A stretch of DNA of 64,000 bases from Vulcanimicrobiota bacterium (GTDB lineage Bacteria > Vulcanimicrobiota > Vulcanimicrobiia > Vulcanimicrobiales > Vulcanimicrobiaceae): assembly GCA_019232905.1 (NCBI GenBank), contig JAFANA010000086.1, positions 1 through 64,000 on the forward strand, read 5' to 3'. Position numbers and translations under genes: made by a program. The notes under the pieces were generated by a model. The model did no database searches, was not told where the DNA came from, and worked only from the letters and a program-made list of their open reading frames with translations. Positions 30,724 through 39,900 of the stretch are shown here, in pieces; positions within the stretch are counted from its first letter, which is position 1; each line of letters opens with the position of its first letter.

Positions 30724-30758
30724 CGCGAACGATAATACGCAACGAAGGAGATTTTTAG

Positions 30759-32786
30759 ATGCGTATCAGTTCCTTACTGGTAGCGTGGTTTTTATCGCTT
30801 GCATTTGCGATTGTCGCACTTGCAGCCCTCGCGGTATTGGTATTCGGCTCCATCGCATCTTTGCCGAGCGCGATTTCGCGTTCGGCCGTCGTTGCGCGCG
30901 CTGCGACCGACTTCGAGCTGCAGACGATGAGCCAGCAAGACGCGCTGCGCGGCTATATGATCTCCGGAAAATCGTCGTTCGACGAACAAATCAACGAAGC
31001 GAAGGCGACGCGCCTCGCGGATCAGCGTATCCTCACGTCGATGGCCGACGATACGGATCGCGCCCGCATCACCCGGATGATCGAGGATGCACGCACGATC
31101 GACGGAGGGATCGGCCGGAAAGCCGCACTCGTGCGCTCGGGAAATCGCGCCGCCGCGCTCGCAAAGTTCCTTTCCGGCGGAGTTGCGCAGGAAGAAATCC
31201 GCCAAAATGTAGCGGCCCTGCTCGAGGAAAATCAAGCGTTGCTACACCACAACGCCGACGTCATCGCACAGGCAACGTGGTACGGCAGCATCGGTATGGG
31301 CATCATTCTCGTGCTTTCCGCGCTGCTTGTGATCCTCGCCTATCGCAGCGTCAAGCGCGTGATCGTCGACCGTCTTGCGCGGCTTGCGCCGGCGCTCGAG
31401 GTGGATTTTGCCTCCGACATCAAGGGCGTCGCGCATCTGCTCGCACTGCTCGCGCAGGGTGTTATGGACGCGCCGGTCACACTGCACTCGAAGGCACTCA
31501 ACGATGCGCGCAAAGATGAAATCGGCGCAGTTGCCCGCGCCTATGATGACGCGGCTGCTTCGCTGCGATCGATGGTTGCCGCGTTCGAGCACACGCGCTC
31601 GCGTTTGGGCGGTGCCATCGACGGCATTCGCGAGGCTGCCGACGCCGTTCATGCGTGCAGTAACGAAGCGATCGATCGTAACGAGGCGGTACGCACGGAG
31701 ATCACCGGATTCCGTCAACGCTCGCGACGCTCGGCGGAGGTTTCCGAAATTCTCGTCCAGGAAACCGAGGGCGGCCGCCGCGCGACGCGCGACTTGGTTT
31801 CTTCGATTTCCGATGTCGCAGAAGCGACCGAACTGCAAACGCAAAAAGTCGATGCCGGCATCGAGCAAATGGAACGGCTGCAAGCGCTCGTGCAAGATGT
31901 CGCCGCGCTTGCGCACGAACTCGCCAGTGACGCGGACGTGAACCTTCGCGAGGCGCTCGACGGCGTTTCCGCCATTTCCGACGGCCTCGGCATTGCCTCA
32001 ACGCTGCAACAGGCCGCTGAGTCGACGTATCAAGAAGTTATGTCGCTGCTTTCGCGTTCACGCGAGGTCGAGAGCGTCATCGGCACGATCGAAGAAATCG
32101 CCGATCAGACCAACCTCCTCGCGCTCAACGCCGCAATCGAAGCGGCGCGCGCGGGCGAGTACGGTCGCGGCTTTGCCGTCGTCGCCGACGAAGTGCGCAA
32201 GCTCGCCTCGAAATCCTCCGAGTCGACCGATCAGATTTCCACGATCCTCTCCGGCATCACCCGCGCAATCGGTGAGGCGTGCAAACGCATCGAATCGTCC
32301 ACGCAACTTGCCGACCAAGTCGGCGTGACGATGTCGCGCGCGAACGGATCCTTCGAAGCCATGGTCGACGCGATGAAGCGGTCCGTCGGATCGTCGAAGC
32401 TCGTGTCGGCGCGCACGGAAGAAGCGGCAACCATCGGCAACGAGACGACGACCGCACTGCGCGTCATCGATCACCTCTCGAAGAACGACGCGCGCGCGGC
32501 CGAACAGATTAGCGCCGCCGCGCAACAAATGCTCGGTCTGATCGACAAGATCACCGAAACGGCAAACGCACTGATCGATGATTCGCGCGACAGCTTGGAT
32601 TCGGTCGATCTGCTGATGCAGCACGTGTCGGAGAACGAAACGTCCGCAAGCAGCCTCGAAGCGTGCGTGAGCGAATTGCGCAACGTCATCGGCATCCTCG
32701 ACGCGAATTTCACCGACGTTCTGGGTTCGTCAGGAACGTCGGCCCTGCCGCCGGGCAATGCGAACCGCGGCATCGTCGCCGCCTGA
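30759..32786 (+). CDS. Methyl-accepting chemotaxis protein
   Basis: Two TM segments flanking a periplasmic domain; [54 protein letters not shown] Shine-Dalgarno. Confidence 0.95.
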   Translation: MRISSLLVAWFLSLAFAIVALAALAVLVFGSIASLPSAISRSAVVARAATDFELQTMSQQDALRGYMISGKSSFDEQINEAKATRLADQRILTSMADDTDRARITRMIEDARTIDGGIGRKAALVRSGNRAAALAKFLSGGVAQEEIRQNVAALLEENQALLHHNADVIAQATWYGSIGMGIILVLSALLVILAYRSVKRVIVDRLARLAPALEVDFASDIKGVAHLLALLAQGVMDAPVTLHSKALNDARKDEIGAVARAYDDAAASLRSMVAAFEHTRSRLGGAIDGIREAADAVHACSNEAIDRNEAVRTEITGFRQRSRRSAEVSEILVQETEGGRRATRDLVSSISDVAEATELQTQKVDAGIEQMERLQALVQDVAALAHELASDADVNLREALDGVSAISDGLGIASTLQQAAESTYQEVMSLLSRSREVESVIGTIEEIADQTNLLALNAAIEAARAGEYGRGFAVVADEVRKLASKSSESTDQISTILSGITRAIGEACKRIESSTQLADQVGVTMSRANGSFEAMVDAMKRSVGSSKLVSARTEEAATIGNETTTALRVIDHLSKNDARAAEQISAAAQQMLGLIDKITETANALIDDSRDSLDSVDLLMQHVSENETSASSLEACVSELRNVIGILDANFTDVLGSSGTSALPPGNANRGIVAA

Positions 32787-32845
32787 GCTCGATCCTCGTC
32801 ATTAGGGAGTTGACGAAAGCGACCTGCTCGCTATATAGCAAGAGT

Positions 32846-33634
32846 ATGAACCTCGAAAACCTGGTAAGCACCGATCGCTATCTCGCACCAAGCCGCCGCG
32901 ACGCAGTTCTTTCCCGAGCGCACGCGGCGATGGCCGCGGAAGGATCGGTAACCCTCGAGAACTTCGTGCTTCCGGGTGCGCTCGCGGCTATGCTCGAGGA
33001 AGCGCGGGCAGCCGAGGCGGACGCATATCGTCGCAATCAAGGCTACAGTGCATATCTCGTGCAAGAAGCGACGGGCAGCAAGAACCACCCCACGCAGCGA
33101 TTGCATCGTTATGCACTCAGTGCGGTTGCGAACGATCGTTTACAGCCGGACGGCGCGCTGAGTACCCTTTATCGCGATCGCGAATTCATCCGATTCATCG
33201 CGGATATTTTGAAAGAACCGCAGCTCTATCCGTTGGGCGACCCGATGCTCGGCTTGACGCTCACGTATCTGCGTGACGGTGACGAGCACGGCTGGCACTT
33301 CGATGCGAACGATTTCGTCGTATCGCTGTTGTTGCAAGATGCGGACGAGGGCGGCGTATTTGAATTTGCGCCCTTTGTTCGCTCGATGGACGAGCCAAAC
33401 TTTGAAACGGTAGAAGCGATTATGGACGGCGATCGCGGGCCCTTACGCGCGATTCGCGCAAGGCCGGGTACGCTTGCGATTTTCGCCGGCAAACGGAGTC
33501 TGCACCGCGTCTCTCCCGTCCACGGAGATCGCACGAGAATCATTGCGCTTTTTAGTTACGACCGGGTGCCCGATCTGGTTCATGACGAATCCGTTCACAT
33601 GCGGACTTTCGGACGAACGCTTCTCCACACGTGA
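32846..33634 (+). CDS. 2OG-Fe(II) oxygenase, HalD/ArpA-like
   Basis: LTYLRDGDEHGWHFDANDFVVSLLLQDADEGGVFEFAPF (HxD) and KRSLHRVSPVHGDRTRIIALFSYD (distal His/Arg). Confidence 0.75.
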   Translation: MNLENLVSTDRYLAPSRRDAVLSRAHAAMAAEGSVTLENFVLPGALAAMLEEARAAEADAYRRNQGYSAYLVQEATGSKNHPTQRLHRYALSAVANDRLQPDGALSTLYRDREFIRFIADILKEPQLYPLGDPMLGLTLTYLRDGDEHGWHFDANDFVVSLLLQDADEGGVFEFAPFVRSMDEPNFETVEAIMDGDRGPLRAIRARPGTLAIFAGKRSLHRVSPVHGDRTRIIALFSYDRVPDLVHDESVHMRTFGRTLLHT

Positions 33635-34749
33635 TATCGCGCGCTGACGCGGCGCGAGCGCTCGCCTTGGCGACGCTCGGCGCGCTGTTCGTTGATGTGG
33701 AACCTGCACTCGCACCGGCAATTGGACGCGGGTTCGGGCTCGATTCCGCTTCGCTCGGAGCAATTCTCGGTCTGGAGAGCCTTGCGGCAATTGCCGGAGG
33801 TGCCGTCACGCTCGCTCTCGTCAAGGCAATCGGATATCGCAATCTTGCCGTGGCGGCGCCGCTGCTCTATGTCGCTTCCAACGTTGCAACCGCGAGCGCT
33901 TCGTCGACTGCAATGCTGGCGGTGCTTCGCGCAGCGACAGGTGTCACTGAAGGAGTGATGCTTGCACTTGCGTTTGCCGCGCTCTCCCGTACGAACGACA
34001 CTCATCGCCTCTTTGCATGGTTTGGCATTACCCAAACGCTGAGCGCGGTCGTTGCATTTCCAGTGGTGACGTGGCTACTCGTTACGTACGGCTGGCGCGC
34101 ACCGTTCGTTGCCATTGCGATCGTCGGCGTTGTCGTCCTTTTGACCGCAATTCCATCGTTCGAAGCCATGCCGCAGGCGCAACGCCTAGCGCTCCGGGAC
34201 GTGCAGCCGGCGGGATTGCTGAGCATCTTTCTGTTTTTTACCGCGCAGTGCGCTGTATGGCCGTTCCTCGAGCGGATCGGCGCAAGTCGCGGGGTGAGCG
34301 ATGCGTTACTTGGCGGCGGCCTTTCCGTGGGTGCCTTGTGCGGCTTCGCGGGATCCGCAGTCGTCGCGTCGCTTCCATCAAAACTATCGGGCTGGCGCGC
34401 CTGGATCATTGCAGGCGCACTCAACGCCGCAGCGATCCTCGTGCTGGCGCTTTCCCCGTCTCCGGCGATCTTCATCGCCGGGCTCGGCGCCTTTAATTTT
34501 GCGTGGGCTCTGTTCGCTCCACTTCAGCTTCACGCGTTGAAGCAGCTTGGAGCTTCGACAGCTACGTTCGCGCTTGCGTCTACGGCTACGAACGCCGGTT
34601 TCGCCGCCGGTCCGCTTCTCGGCGGAATCTTGTTTCATCAGTCCGGCGAAGCGGCTGCACTCGCGGCAGGGATCGCCGGCACGCCACTCGCTCTCGCGAT
34701 ACTCGTACCATCCAAATACAATTCGAAACGCCTGACTGCAACGCAATAA
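33631..34749 (+). CDS. MFS transporter
   Basis: About 12 hydrophobic segments; GVTEGVMLALAFAALSRTNDTHRLFAWFG. GTGA overlap with the oxygenase gene. Confidence 0.85.
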   Translation: MISRADAARALALATLGALFVDVEPALAPAIGRGFGLDSASLGAILGLESLAAIAGGAVTLALVKAIGYRNLAVAAPLLYVASNVATASASSTAMLAVLRAATGVTEGVMLALAFAALSRTNDTHRLFAWFGITQTLSAVVAFPVVTWLLVTYGWRAPFVAIAIVGVVVLLTAIPSFEAMPQAQRLALRDVQPAGLLSIFLFFTAQCAVWPFLERIGASRGVSDALLGGGLSVGALCGFAGSAVVASLPSKLSGWRAWIIAGALNAAAILVLALSPSPAIFIAGLGAFNFAWALFAPLQLHALKQLGASTATFALASTATNAGFAAGPLLGGILFHQSGEAAALAAGIAGTPLALAILVPSKYNSKRLTATQ

Positions 34750-34754
34750 GACGG

Positions 34755-35438
34755 CTATCGGCTTACCCCTGGGTTCTTGTCGGCAAAGGCGCCGTTCGGA
34801 TTTGGTTTCACCCAAACGGTGAGGTCCCACACCGCCGGAAAATGAAAGATCGTGACGACGTCGTTTATGCTGTCGACTTTATGCATCGCGACGAGCGTAT
34901 GCGCTGATGGGTATAAGGCGTTTCCTCCACCAGCGGCAAACGCGGCGTCAGACATCCACTGCTCGTACTTCATAGTGCCGTGCCCATCGCGTGCAACCCA
35001 ATGAATGTGCCCGTCGAGTTGCGCCCAGCGTCCCGGATTTACGCCCCATAGATGCGGTGGAGTCTTGCAGCTGGTCCGGAGAATCGAATAATCCGCACCG
35101 AGCAAGTGTCCGTTCTTGTCGTACCATAGCTGGGATGGAGCGCGTTCGCTCGTCGTTTGCCAACGCCGGTTCGCGTAACTGATTGCGCCGGTGTCGTCTT
35201 CATCCGAATAGCGAACGTATCCGGCTTTTTCCGCGTCGCTTGCCGTCGCATAGCGAGACGTTAAGTCGGCTTGTATCGCCGACACGAAACGCGTCTCGTT
35301 CGCGTTCTCAGGACCGGTGTACGTCGCGTCGGCTGCCGCGCGAGCGGCGAAGATCGTGCTCACCGCGAGACCAATCGCCAGACCTGCTCGCGTCAGTGCT
35401 TGATACGCGTGAACATTTGAATGAAGGTTGTTTCCCAC
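34755..35438 (-). CDS. Secreted hypothetical protein
   Basis: Signal-like LTRAGLAIGLAVSTIFAARAAADA; 227-aa open frame. Confidence 0.6.
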   Translation of the reverse strand: MGNNLHSNVHAYQALTRAGLAIGLAVSTIFAARAAADATYTGPENANETRFVSAIQADLTSRYATASDAEKAGYVRYSDEDDTGAISYANRRWQTTSERAPSQLWYDKNGHLLGADYSILRTSCKTPPHLWGVNPGRWAQLDGHIHWVARDGHGTMKYEQWMSDAAFAAGGGNALYPSAHTLVAMHKVDSINDVVTIFHFPAVWDLTVWVKPNPNGAFADKNPGVSR

Positions 35439-35643
35439 GTTCGTCCTCCATCTGCTGAAATGGCGGATTCCGTCCGAAATGAGGACGGCGTAATATCTGA
35501 ATACACGACGCGCTCGAGCACCGGCCGTCCATCGACCGTGTCGCGGCCGTGGAACTCTCCGCGCCCGTTTTTGAACTCGCCGACGAGTGGCGCGTCAAGC
35601 GTCCCGTGCTCGGCGCTTCCCCAGTAGACGTTCCAACGGCCGC
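35393..35643 (-). pseudogene. 5'-truncated remnant of a secreted DUF1579-like protein gene
   Basis: Minus frame: stop TAA then GGRWNVYWGSAEHGTLDAPLVGEFKNGRGEFHGRDTVDGRPVLERVVYSDITPSSFRTESAISADGGRTWETTFIQMFTRIKH*; no start codon before the in-frame stop. Confidence 0.55.
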
Positions 35644-35655
35644 CTTACACCGCCT

Positions 35656-35715
35656 AGTATAATAGGACTACAAATATAGTCAAGAGTTTGACTAAATTTG
35701 TAGGCGTTCTATAAT
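35656..35715. promoter_or_regulatory. Divergent sigma70-like promoters overlapping a BlaI/MecI-type operator
   Basis: Plus: TTGACT(35688-35693)-N16-TATAAT(35710-35715). Minus: TTGACT(35683-35678)-N16-TATACT(35661-35656). Inverted repeat CTACAAATATAGTCAA-GAGT-TTGACTAAATTTGTAG (35668-35703, 15/16 matched). Confidence 0.75.
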
Positions 35716-35722
35716 GGGCGTC

Positions 35723-36103
35723 ATGGGCCGTAAGCCGAGCGCCGTCCTGACCGATCATGAGTTGCGCATCATGCGTGCTTTGTGGAAGCTCGGCGAGAGT
35801 ACGAACATGGACGTGGTCGGCGCGCTCGACGATCCGCCGCTCGCGCGCAACACCGTAATGACCACGCTCGGCGTGCTCGAGAAGAAGGGCTACGTCAAGC
35901 ATCGCGCCGATGGGCGTACGTTCATTTACTATCCCGTCGTGCACGAAGATGACGTGCAAGAACGCGCACTCGACAATGTGTTGCACCGGTTCTTCGACGG
36001 TTCTCCGGAGTTGCTCGTCTCGAAGTTGCTCGACGCGGAACACATTTCAAAAACGGATCGTAAGCGCATTCAAGCCTTACTGGATCGCGCGAAGGGCAGT
36101 TAA
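35723..36103 (+). CDS. blaI: BlaI/MecI/CopY-family transcriptional repressor
   Basis: LTDHELRIMRALWKLGESTNMDVVGALDDPPLARNTVMTTLGVLEKKGYVKHRADGRTFIYYPVV. ATG 35723 (alternative ATG 35714). Confidence 0.93.
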   Translation: MGRKPSAVLTDHELRIMRALWKLGESTNMDVVGALDDPPLARNTVMTTLGVLEKKGYVKHRADGRTFIYYPVVHEDDVQERALDNVLHRFFDGSPELLVSKLLDAEHISKTDRKRIQALLDRAKGS

Positions 36104-37774
36104 ATGCTCGCGCTCGCGCCCACCGTCGACATCGTTCTGGGACTGACGCTCGCCGTCGGGCTCGCCGGCGTGTTCGTAGTGTCCGCGATCCAGTGCCTCG
36201 GCGGTTTCAAACAAGACGCGGGCGCGCGCTTTCATCTCTGGTTCGCGCTGCTGCTCGTCCTTGCGGTCGCAGCGCCGTCGTTCACCGCAGCGACGATCGC
36301 GGCATTTCGCGCTGAACCGATCGTGGTGTCCGCGGGAACGCTTCCCGCCGTTACCGAGCCGGTACGCATCGATACTACAGCGCGCACATTTGCAGCGCCT
36401 GCGGCTTACGAGCGCGAAGCTAGCGTGTACCGTCCGCCGGATCCCGCGAAGCCTGCGCTTCCTCTTGCCGCCGACGCGCTCGTGCTGGTTTGGATTGCCG
36501 GTGCATTTGGTTTTCTGGTACGCGTTGGAATCGGCGTCATTCGTATTCGCCGGTTGACGCCGGGGTGCCGGCTCGTCGAGATGCGTTCGACTCCGCAGCG
36601 CAACGTGCGGATCCTGGAACACCCCCGTCTTTCGGTCCCCATTGCAATCGGATACCGTCGCCCGGCTGTGCTTATTCCGAGCGCGTTGCTCGAGAGCGCC
36701 CCACCCGACGATGTCGAGAACGTCGTCCTGCACGAACTGGAACATCTGCAGCGTTTCGACGACGTCACATCATTCGTCCAGTCGATCTGCTTGAGTCTGC
36801 TGTGGTTCAATCCGCTGGCGCATTACGTCGTGCGACGCATCGCCGTGGAGCGCGAAATGGCGTGCGATGAAGCCGTCGTGCGCCGCATCGGCAAACGCCA
36901 CGGCTACGCATCCACGCTGTGGAACGTTGCGCTCAGTGTATCCGACTCGCTCGTTCCGAGTTTCAGTTCCGCATTCGCCTCCGGTTCGCAAACCGTGAAC
37001 CGCGTGGCGAATCTGCTCGATACCGCGCACACGCGCGTATCGCGCAGAGTCGTTGCGCTCGCAATCGTTGCCGTCATGGCCGCGTTCGCAGGCGTATCGC
37101 TTGTCGCTGCAGCGGCCATCGGGAGTGTTCGCCCAGTAATTACTGACGCCGCATCGGTTGCTCTCCTCGATGGAACCACGCTGGTCGTGGGCGGCCGGAA
37201 CACGGACGGAACGCCGGTGGACGAAGCCGAGATTTACCGCGCCAACGCGCGTGTTGCGCTGGTGCCGATGGCAATACCACGCTGGTCGACAACGCTCACG
37301 CGCTTGCGCAACGGCGATGTTCTGGTCACCGGCGGGATGACGCCGGACGGAACCACGGCCGACGTCGAACTCTTTAATGCGCGCACGCGAACGTTCGAGC
37401 TGGTCAACCGCTTGCACGTTGCGCGCGTCGCGCACACGGCGACCCTTCTCGCCGACGGCACGGTGCTTGTCGCGGCCGGAGAACGCGCGCCGGGCAAACT
37501 CGAGTCATCAACCGAGATCTACGATCCGCTCAGCCGTACATTCCGTCTGACCGCCGACGGTTACGGCCGAATTTCACAGAGCGCAATTCGGATCGACGGC
37601 AGTGACGTTTTGATGATGGGCGGCGATCCCGGCCGCGGGCGCAAGAATTGTGCGATCATCTATTCAGCGACGCGGCACATCTATCACAACGCCGGCACGC
37701 TGGTTCGCGCGACCGCAGACCATTTAACGTTCCTGTTGCCGAACGGAACATACGTGACGCACACCATCGACTAA
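36104..37774 (+). CDS. M56-family (BlaR1-like) membrane metallopeptidase with C-terminal kelch-repeat domain
   Basis: NVVLHELEHLQRFDDV (HExxH), WFNPLAHYVVRRIAVEREMACDEAVV; then about four kelch-like repeats, e.g. RVAHTATLLADGTVLVAAGERAPGKLESSTEIYDPLSRTFRL. Confidence 0.88.
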   Translation: MLALAPTVDIVLGLTLAVGLAGVFVVSAIQCLGGFKQDAGARFHLWFALLLVLAVAAPSFTAATIAAFRAEPIVVSAGTLPAVTEPVRIDTTARTFAAPAAYEREASVYRPPDPAKPALPLAADALVLVWIAGAFGFLVRVGIGVIRIRRLTPGCRLVEMRSTPQRNVRILEHPRLSVPIAIGYRRPAVLIPSALLESAPPDDVENVVLHELEHLQRFDDVTSFVQSICLSLLWFNPLAHYVVRRIAVEREMACDEAVVRRIGKRHGYASTLWNVALSVSDSLVPSFSSAFASGSQTVNRVANLLDTAHTRVSRRVVALAIVAVMAAFAGVSLVAAAAIGSVRPVITDAASVALLDGTTLVVGGRNTDGTPVDEAEIYRANARVALVPMAIPRWSTTLTRLRNGDVLVTGGMTPDGTTADVELFNARTRTFELVNRLHVARVAHTATLLADGTVLVAAGERAPGKLESSTEIYDPLSRTFRLTADGYGRISQSAIRIDGSDVLMMGGDPGRGRKNCAIIYSATRHIYHNAGTLVRATADHLTFLLPNGTYVTHTID

Positions 37775-39837
37775 AGCAAATTCTCGGTCAGGAAATTCGC
37801 GGCCGCCGTATCGGCGCGTAGCCATGAATCCCACCGCAAGAATGTGTGCGCTTCGTCGGGCAACACCATGACCTCATGCGGAATGTGTCGCGCTTGGAGC
37901 CGTTCCGCTAAATCGACCGTTTGATGGAAATCGACGTCGGGATCCCGGTCGCCCTGGATGAGCAGCACCGGCGAACGCCACGTCGCCATCGCACCCTCCG
38001 GTGAAGAATTCCATGCGAGTTTCAACCACGGATGCATGTCGACGTTGTCGGACCCTTCACCGAATGCTTGGAAATAGTCGTTCGCGTCGTGCATTAAGTC
38101 GTGCACGCCGCTGTAATCTACGCCGGCTTTGAAGACGTCGGAGTTGCGGGCGAGCGCGAGTGCTGTAAGATAGCCGCCCCACGAACCGCCCCAAATGCCG
38201 ATGTGGTTCGGATCAATCGACGGCTGCCGTTGCAGCCAATGCGCGCCGGCAAGCACGTCTTGATACTCGCTCGCGCCCGCCCATGCGCTGCGCACGGCGT
38301 AATGGAAGTCGTGGCCGTAATCTGTCCCGGTTCGGTAGTTCACCGAAAGCACGGCGAAGCCGCGGCTTACGAGATACTGATCGACGGCATAGCTATTCGC
38401 GTAGTAATCCATTGGATTCCAGGTGAGCAGCATTTGCCGCATCGGCCCGCCGTGAACAAAAATGACGGCCGGGCGGCGCGCTTTGCCGTCACCGGTAAAG
38501 AGCTGCGCGTGGATGAGTGTTCCGTCCGGCGCATGATACGTAACGTCTCCCGGCGTCACCAGCGACGACGAGGGAAAGTCGGTCGGCATCAGCGCCGCAT
38601 CGACGAGATGTTCGTGCGTTCCGTCGCCGTCCGCAATCGCGACGAGCGGCGGCATCTGCGCGGTCGCCGTACCGTATGCGATGCGTCCACCGTCGAGTGG
38701 AATCGGCCACCACTGCGAACCCGTTCCACGCGTGATCGTGCTGATGCGTCCGTTTTGCGCATCGACGCGGAAAAGATGCCAGCGATCGATGTCGTCGGCG
38801 CGTTCTCCCGTGTTTGCAACGTAGATGAGCGAACGCCCGTCGCGCGACGCCGTCATACTGACCACCGCGTACGCGCCGGAATTCAGGCGGCGCGCGCCGC
38901 CTCCAGTTGCGTGCGTAACGTAGATGTGCGGCCATCCGTCGGCTTCGCTTAGGAACGCAACCGCGTCGTTTCCAAGCCATGTGAGATCCACGTCGCCGCC
39001 TTGTGTCGGAAATGACGCGCGCGACGTTTCGGCGCTCGACCACACCTGGTGCGCGCTGCCGTCCGATGCGCGCGCGATCCAGATCGACCACGGTACGATC
39101 GGCATTGCAAGCGGGGAAGGTGCGGCGCCGCCGGCGCCGGGCGTGCGCGCAAAGACGATGTCGGCACCGTCAGGCGACCATCGCGGTTCGGTATCATTGC
39201 CGGTCGACGGCGCGAGAAACTCCAGCGGCTTGTCCTCGCCGCGATAAATGCCGATGAACGCGTGATCGCCACGCTCGGAGACGAACGCAAGCGCACCACC
39301 GTCGGGTGACCATTGCAGATCGCTATCGTGACCTGAGTCATAAAAAAGGCGCATCGCCGCGACGTTGCCGGCCGCCGGCGCGCTCCACACGGCGCCGTTG
39401 CGCAGAAACGCGACACGCGAGCCGTCTAAAGAGAGTGCGGGCGCATAGCCTTCGCCGAGATCGGTTTGTGTGCCCGTCGCCGTATCGACCGACACGACAT
39501 GCGACGTGGGTTGACGCACGCTTAGCGATGGATTTTCCGAATTTCCGTGCGTAAACACCAGGCGCGAGCCGTCGCGCGAAAGCTGGAGCGAATTGACCGA
39601 TTGTCCATCATCGCTTGGATAATTCGCGACGCGCTGCGGAGGATAGCCGGGCGCGCGTGCGACCCAAATGCTGCGCAATCCGCGCTGATCGATCTGATAC
39701 GCGATTGTGCGGCCGTCGCCGCTAGGAACCAGCGCCTTTGGAAACGGATACGAGAGAATTTGCTCGAGTGAAAAATGTGGGGCAGCGGCAGGCGCTGCAG
39801 CGAGAAGGAGAAGCGATGAAACAATCGTTCGCAACAT
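37771..39837 (-). CDS. Secreted S9-family prolyl oligopeptidase-type peptidase
   Basis: Signal peptide; N-terminal WD40-like propeller; GIWGGSWGGYLTALALARNSD (GxSxG), LLIQGDRDPDVDFHQT, EAHTFLRW. Confidence 0.9.
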   Translation of the reverse strand: MLRTIVSSLLLLAAAPAAAPHFSLEQILSYPFPKALVPSGDGRTIAYQIDQRGLRSIWVARAPGYPPQRVANYPSDDGQSVNSLQLSRDGSRLVFTHGNSENPSLSVRQPTSHVVSVDTATGTQTDLGEGYAPALSLDGSRVAFLRNGAVWSAPAAGNVAAMRLFYDSGHDSDLQWSPDGGALAFVSERGDHAFIGIYRGEDKPLEFLAPSTGNDTEPRWSPDGADIVFARTPGAGGAAPSPLAMPIVPWSIWIARASDGSAHQVWSSAETSRASFPTQGGDVDLTWLGNDAVAFLSEADGWPHIYVTHATGGGARRLNSGAYAVVSMTASRDGRSLIYVANTGERADDIDRWHLFRVDAQNGRISTITRGTGSQWWPIPLDGGRIAYGTATAQMPPLVAIADGDGTHEHLVDAALMPTDFPSSSLVTPGDVTYHAPDGTLIHAQLFTGDGKARRPAVIFVHGGPMRQMLLTWNPMDYYANSYAVDQYLVSRGFAVLSVNYRTGTDYGHDFHYAVRSAWAGASEYQDVLAGAHWLQRQPSIDPNHIGIWGGSWGGYLTALALARNSDVFKAGVDYSGVHDLMHDANDYFQAFGEGSDNVDMHPWLKLAWNSSPEGAMATWRSPVLLIQGDRDPDVDFHQTVDLAERLQARHIPHEVMVLPDEAHTFLRWDSWLRADTAAANFLTENLL

Positions 39838-39900
39838 ATCGATGATGATGATACGACAAATCCGCAGGAAGGCCTCATCACTACGCGATACGACAACGCG

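Noticed and set aside
32846-33634. Amino-acid halogenase
   Set aside because: Iron-binding motif reads HFD; known halogenases of this family replace the Asp, so hydroxylase is more likely.
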